Assembly (NCBI GenBank): GCA_023260935.1
Contig: JALQTL010000304.1
Location: 1 to 8,681, forward strand
Origin: Paracoccaceae bacterium
GTDB lineage: Bacteria; Pseudomonadota; Alphaproteobacteria; Rhodobacterales; Rhodobacteraceae
DNA length: 8,681 bases
Direction: 5' to 3'
Shown one piece after another: positions 6,437-8,681 of the stretch. The position numbers and the translations under genes were made by a program. Numbering within the stretch: the stretch's first letter is position 1; the number at the start of each line of letters is the position of its first letter. The notes under the pieces were generated by a model. That model was not told the DNA's origin. It made no database searches and saw nothing but the letters and a program-made list of their open reading frames with translations.

Positions 6437-6562
6437 CAATGAAACGCAACGGGCCGCCAAATGATCCGGCCCTGCACCATCAGCTTGCGCCCGGATCGGC
6501 CAGCAGGCAAGGCAAGAATTCCTGACCCCCGCAAAACCGCCGCCCCGCCCTGCACTTCTGCC
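6437..6562. other. Divergent spacer between the DMT-type and GST genes
   Basis: No gene is seen in this part of the 188-base gap, apart from a possible N-terminal extension of the DMT-type gene to the TTG at 6460. No convincing leftward promoter is visible. A rightward promoter candidate lies just beyond it. Confidence 0.4.
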
Positions 6563-6590
6563 TTGCGGCCCCCGCGCCGTGCCCTAGCAT
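6563..6590 (+). promoter_or_regulatory. Candidate promoter of the GST gene
   Basis: TTGCGG (6563-6568) and TAGCAT (6585-6590) are separated by 16 bases, predicting a start near 6597. The -10 box lies between short inverted arms, GTGCC (6579-6583) and GGCAC (6591-6595). The pattern is suggestive only. Confidence 0.3.
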
Positions 6591-6624
6591 GGCACAAAGA
6601 TCCATCAGCCGGCACAGGGCCATC

Positions 6625-7281
6625 ATGCTTACCATCTACGGCGTCTACCGTTCCCGCGCGCTGCGCCCGCTTTGGCTTCTGGCCGAGGCCGGGGTGCCCT
6701 TCACCCATGTTCCCGTGATCCAGGCCTACCGGCTGCCCGACCCCAAGGCACCCGGCGCGCCGCTGAACACCGCCACCCCCGAATTCCTTGCCCTCAACCC
6801 CATCGGCCAGATCCCCGCCCTGCGCGATGGCCCGCTGCTTCTGACCGAAAGCCTTGCCATCTGCCTGCACATCGCCCGCAAGTTTGGCGGCGCCCTCGGG
6901 CCGGCCTCGGATGACGAGGCCAGCCTGATGGAAAACTGGGCGCTTCTGGCCGCCACCGCCATCGAACCCGCCGCGATCGAGGTTCTTTCCGTCTACCGGG
7001 ACAAACAGCAGGACACCCCCACAGGCCAAGGTGTCCTGAAGATCGCGGCAGAGCGTCTGAAACGCCCCGTCAACCGGCTGGAAGCCCATCTGCAAGGCCG
7101 CGACTGGCTGCTTGACCGCTTTTCCGTGGCCGACATCATGGTGGAAGAGTGCCTGCGCTATGCGCAAGCCTATGGCCCGCTTCTGGCCAACCACCCGAAT
7201 GTCGCGCGGTGGATGGCCGCCTGTCAGGCCCGCCCCGCCTTTCGCGATGTCTGGGCAAGGCGTAACGCCGAACCAGAATAA
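6625..7281 (+). CDS. Glutathione S-transferase family protein
   Basis: This 218-residue cytosolic protein belongs to the family that joins glutathione to electrophiles or reduces bound substrates. The N-terminal thioredoxin-like domain (1-85) starts LTIYGVYRSRALRP, where Ser10 or a neighbour is the likely thiol-activating residue. NPIGQIPAL (59-67) carries the cis-proline, and the Glu-Ser pair at 75-76 is the usual glutathione gamma-glutamyl binding pair. The helical C-terminal domain (about 95-212) contains FSVADI (166-171), the conserved N-capping box of GST folds. The ATG at 6625 has AGGG 5 bases upstream. An in-frame ATG at 6589 lacks a ribosome site, overlaps the candidate -10 box and would add 12 unlike residues. 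The gene stands alone, diverging from the DMT-type gene and converging on the epimerase gene. Its substrate is unknown. Confidence 0.92.
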   Translation: MLTIYGVYRSRALRPLWLLAEAGVPFTHVPVIQAYRLPDPKAPGAPLNTATPEFLALNPIGQIPALRDGPLLLTESLAICLHIARKFGGALGPASDDEASLMENWALLAATAIEPAAIEVLSVYRDKQQDTPTGQGVLKIAAERLKRPVNRLEAHLQGRDWLLDRFSVADIMVEECLRYAQAYGPLLANHPNVARWMAACQARPAFRDVWARRNAEPE

Positions 7282-7311
7282 CGGGGATCGGTGGGTGTCT
7301 TTCGGAACCGC

Positions 7312-7345
7312 CAAGGGGGCAGCGCCCCCTTGCTGGCCCCGCCAG
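7312..7345. terminator. Double hairpin between convergent GST and epimerase genes
   Basis: CAAGGGGGC (7312-7320) and GCCCCCTTG (7324-7332) form a perfect 9-bp stem with a 3-base loop. CTGGC (7333-7337) and GCCAG (7341-7345) follow at once as a second 5-bp stem. The element fills the 71-base gap between two genes that end toward each other, so it could stop transcription from both sides. There is no long T run on either strand, so it is not a textbook Rho-independent terminator. Confidence 0.6.
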
Positions 7346-7352
7346 GCCCGCC

Positions 7353-8255
7353 TCAGACGGCGGCATGCCCCGGCACATATGCGCGCCAGTCGTGCCGATC
7401 ACGGAACCCCAGCACTTCCCGCGCCTTTTCATTCGACATCAGACTTTCCCAAGGCTCCAGCGCGCGGGTCACTGGCACCCCCGGAAAGAACCGCGCCAGC
7501 AGCTCTGCATTGGGAATGTTCATGCCATTCGTCGAATTGCAGGCGTTGAAGACCTGAAAGCCCAGCCCGTCCTTCTTCAGGCACAGATCGACGATCTGGC
7601 CCAGATCGCGCGCGTCCACATAGTTGAAGGCATTCCTGCGCCGCACCTCGGGCGTGGCGAAATATTGCGGGAACAGCGTCGCATATTCATGCGGCTCCAC
7701 CACATTGCCGATACGCAGCGCATAGATATCGGCGCCCGACCGGCGCGCGAAGCTGCGCCCCGTCACCTCGTTCACCTTCTTCGAGGTGCCATAGGTATCC
7801 ATCGGGTCGATGTCATATTCCTCGGTCAGCGGCAACTGATGCGGGTCGGTCAGCCCATCGGAAAAGCAGACGCCATAGGTTGTTTCGCTGGACGCAAGGA
7901 TGATCTTCCTGACCCCCATCTTCACCGCCGCCTCGATCACATTATAGGTGCCCACCACATTCACCCGCCATGTCTCGGTATCGGGGCACATCATCATCCG
8001 GGGCACGGCGGCGAAATGCACCACCGCATCAAAGGGGCGCGCGCCCGTCCCGGTTTCCAGCTCGTCATAACCGGCATGCGCGTTCATTGCGGAATAGACC
8101 TGCCCCGCGTCGGTGATATCGCCCAACAGGTCGTGGCACCCCGTCGCCCCCAAGGGCACGCGGTCAAAGTTCAGAACCCGGTGGCCTTGCTCCACCAGAT
8201 AGGGGATGACATGCTTTCCCGCCTTGCCCGACCCGCCCGTAAAGAACACCCGCAT
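7353..8255 (-). CDS. NAD-dependent epimerase/dehydratase (extended SDR)
   Basis: This is a 300-residue cytoplasmic extended short-chain dehydrogenase/reductase, of the type that modifies nucleotide sugars or related substrates. The nucleotide-binding loop is TGGSGKAG (6-13), and Asp31 at the end of the second strand favours NAD over NADP. HFAAVPR (80-86) is the usual strand-4 motif. The active-site serine region is ASSETTYG (121-128), and the catalytic Tyr155 and Lys159 lie in YGTSK. NYVDARDLGQ (211-220) is the conserved downstream motif. The length is close to the family norm. The ATG at 8255 has AAGGGAG 7 bases upstream; the frame stays open to 8366, but that part covers the divergent promoter region. 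The gene is divergent from parE and convergent with the GST gene. The substrate is not identifiable, and no sugar-nucleotide gene lies beside it. Confidence 0.92.
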   Translation of the reverse strand: MRVFFTGGSGKAGKHVIPYLVEQGHRVLNFDRVPLGATGCHDLLGDITDAGQVYSAMNAHAGYDELETGTGARPFDAVVHFAAVPRMMMCPDTETWRVNVVGTYNVIEAAVKMGVRKIILASSETTYGVCFSDGLTDPHQLPLTEEYDIDPMDTYGTSKKVNEVTGRSFARRSGADIYALRIGNVVEPHEYATLFPQYFATPEVRRRNAFNYVDARDLGQIVDLCLKKDGLGFQVFNACNSTNGMNIPNAELLARFFPGVPVTRALEPWESLMSNEKAREVLGFRDRHDWRAYVPGHAAV

Positions 8256-8308
8256 CGCATCTCTCCCTTGCATCCAGTCCCGTGATCCGGCCTTGCGCCG
8301 GGGGCCAA

Positions 8309-8348
8309 ACCCTACATCTTGCGCCCGACTGCGCAAGAATGATCTAAT
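8309..8348. promoter_or_regulatory. Interlocked divergent promoters on an inverted repeat (epimerase / parE)
   Basis: TCTTGCGC (8317-8324) and GCGCAAGA (8331-8338) are perfect 8-base inverted arms with a 6-base spacer. Each arm holds a TTGCGC that can serve as a -35 box. Rightward, TTGCGC (8319-8324) has TCTAAT (8343-8348) after 18 bases, giving a parE start near 8355. Leftward, TTGCGC (8336-8331) has TAGGGT (8314-8309) after 16 bases, toward the epimerase gene. The repeat is seen directly; its promoter role is inferred. Confidence 0.42.
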
Positions 8349-8383
8349 GGCAGCGATCCAGAACAAGCAAAGACCAAAGCACC

Positions 8384-8681
8384 ATGGCCAATGACCTGCT
8401 TTCCGCCGCCGCCGGCACCTATGACGCCAGCAGCATCGAGGTGCTGGAGGGGCTGGAACCCGTCCGCAAACGCCCCGGCATGTATATCGGCGGCACCGAT
8501 GAACGCGCGCTGCATCACATGGTGGCCGAAATCCTTGACAACTCGATGGACGAGGCCGTGGCCGGCCACGCCACTCGGATCGAAGTGGAACTGCACGAAG
8601 GCAACGCCATCACCATCCGCGACAACGGCCGCGGCATCCCGGTGGACCCACACCCGAAGTTTCCCGGCAAATCCGCGCTGG
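8384..8681 (+). CDS. parE: DNA topoisomerase IV subunit B, 5' part only
   Basis: This is the N-terminal 99 codons of the ATPase subunit of topoisomerase IV, which decatenates daughter chromosomes together with ParC. The GHKL ATP-binding fold is visible. RKRPGMYIGGTDERALHHMVAEILDN (28-53) carries catalytic Glu49 and the Mg-binding Asn53, and RDNGRGIPVD (79-88) is the Asp-x-Gly-x-Gly box. The IGGTDERALHH and VDPHPKFPGKSAL stretches are typical of alphaproteobacterial ParE; GyrB usually has IGDTDDGSGLHH and differs after the second box. The ATG at 8384 follows an A-rich leader without a clear Shine-Dalgarno site. The rest of the gene, about 550 codons by family length, lies to the right. Confidence 0.93.
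   Translation, partial: MANDLLSAAAGTYDASSIEVLEGLEPVRKRPGMYIGGTDERALHHMVAEILDNSMDEAVAGHATRIEVELHEGNAITIRDNGRGIPVDPHPKFPGKSAL

Noticed and set aside
6436..7314. A 292-codon minus-strand open frame opposite the GST gene.
   Set aside because: The plus strand encodes a complete GST with a cis-proline motif and N-capping box. The opposite frame is Gly-rich with no recognisable family.
7365..8285. A 306-codon plus-strand open frame.
   Set aside because: It is antisense to the epimerase gene, whose Rossmann and YxxxK motifs are intact.
8347..8394. A 15-codon reading frame that starts before parE and stops inside it, a possible leader peptide.
   Set aside because: Its ATG overlaps the likely -10 box (8343-8348), so it would lie outside a transcript starting near 8355. 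It has no ribosome site, and its sequence is unremarkable.
8384..8681. Identification of the right-end gene as gyrB.
   Set aside because: The IGGTDERALHH and VDPHPKFPGKSAL stretches fit alphaproteobacterial ParE rather than GyrB, although both share the ATPase fold.
1..8681. Mobile elements, CRISPR arrays, tRNA or rRNA genes, toxin-antitoxin or defence genes.
   Set aside because: No transposase-like protein, terminal repeats, regular direct repeats or tRNA-like cloverleaf arms were seen. All genes look like stable chromosomal genes of uniform composition.

Overview
This is a GC-rich window (roughly two thirds G+C by eye) of ordinary chromosomal type. The codon use, the protein sequences and the short gaps look like an alphaproteobacterium of the Rhodobacter/Paracoccus kind (Rhodobacterales). 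That assignment is an inference from protein style, not from a marker search. There are no rRNAs, tRNAs, insertion sequences, phage genes or CRISPR arrays. Both ends cut through housekeeping genes: hisD on the left and parE on the right.

Layout. From about 6440 down to 1, seven genes run leftward on the minus strand. In transcription order they are: a small four-helix DMT-type membrane protein, polyphosphate kinase 2 (ppk2), a class I SAM methyltransferase, a secreted DUF1007 protein, a NicO/RcnA-type nickel-cobalt permease, a MATE efflux pump, and histidinol dehydrogenase (hisD, 3' end missing). Gaps are 82, 19, 69, -16 (overlap), 37 and 131 bases. The tightest units are ppk2-methyltransferase and DUF1007-permease-MATE. 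ppk2 has an FNR/FnrL-like box in front of it, and hisD appears to have its own sigma-70-type promoter.

To the right, a glutathione S-transferase gene reads rightward (6625-7281). It converges on a leftward NAD-dependent epimerase/dehydratase gene (7353-8255), with a strong double hairpin between them. The epimerase is divergent from parE (8384 to the window end). Their shared 128-base gap holds a perfect inverted repeat carrying what look like two interlocked promoters.

The most system-like part is the DUF1007-NicO pair. A periplasmic protein begins, after signal cleavage, with His-Pro-His and carries an EF-hand-type loop. Its gene overlaps that of a permease with a long histidine-rich loop. 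Together they look like a two-part divalent-metal transport unit, with an efflux pump gene directly behind. Nothing else here looks like a new defence, mobile or biosynthetic system. The remaining points of interest are regulatory sites and N-terminal or start-site details.
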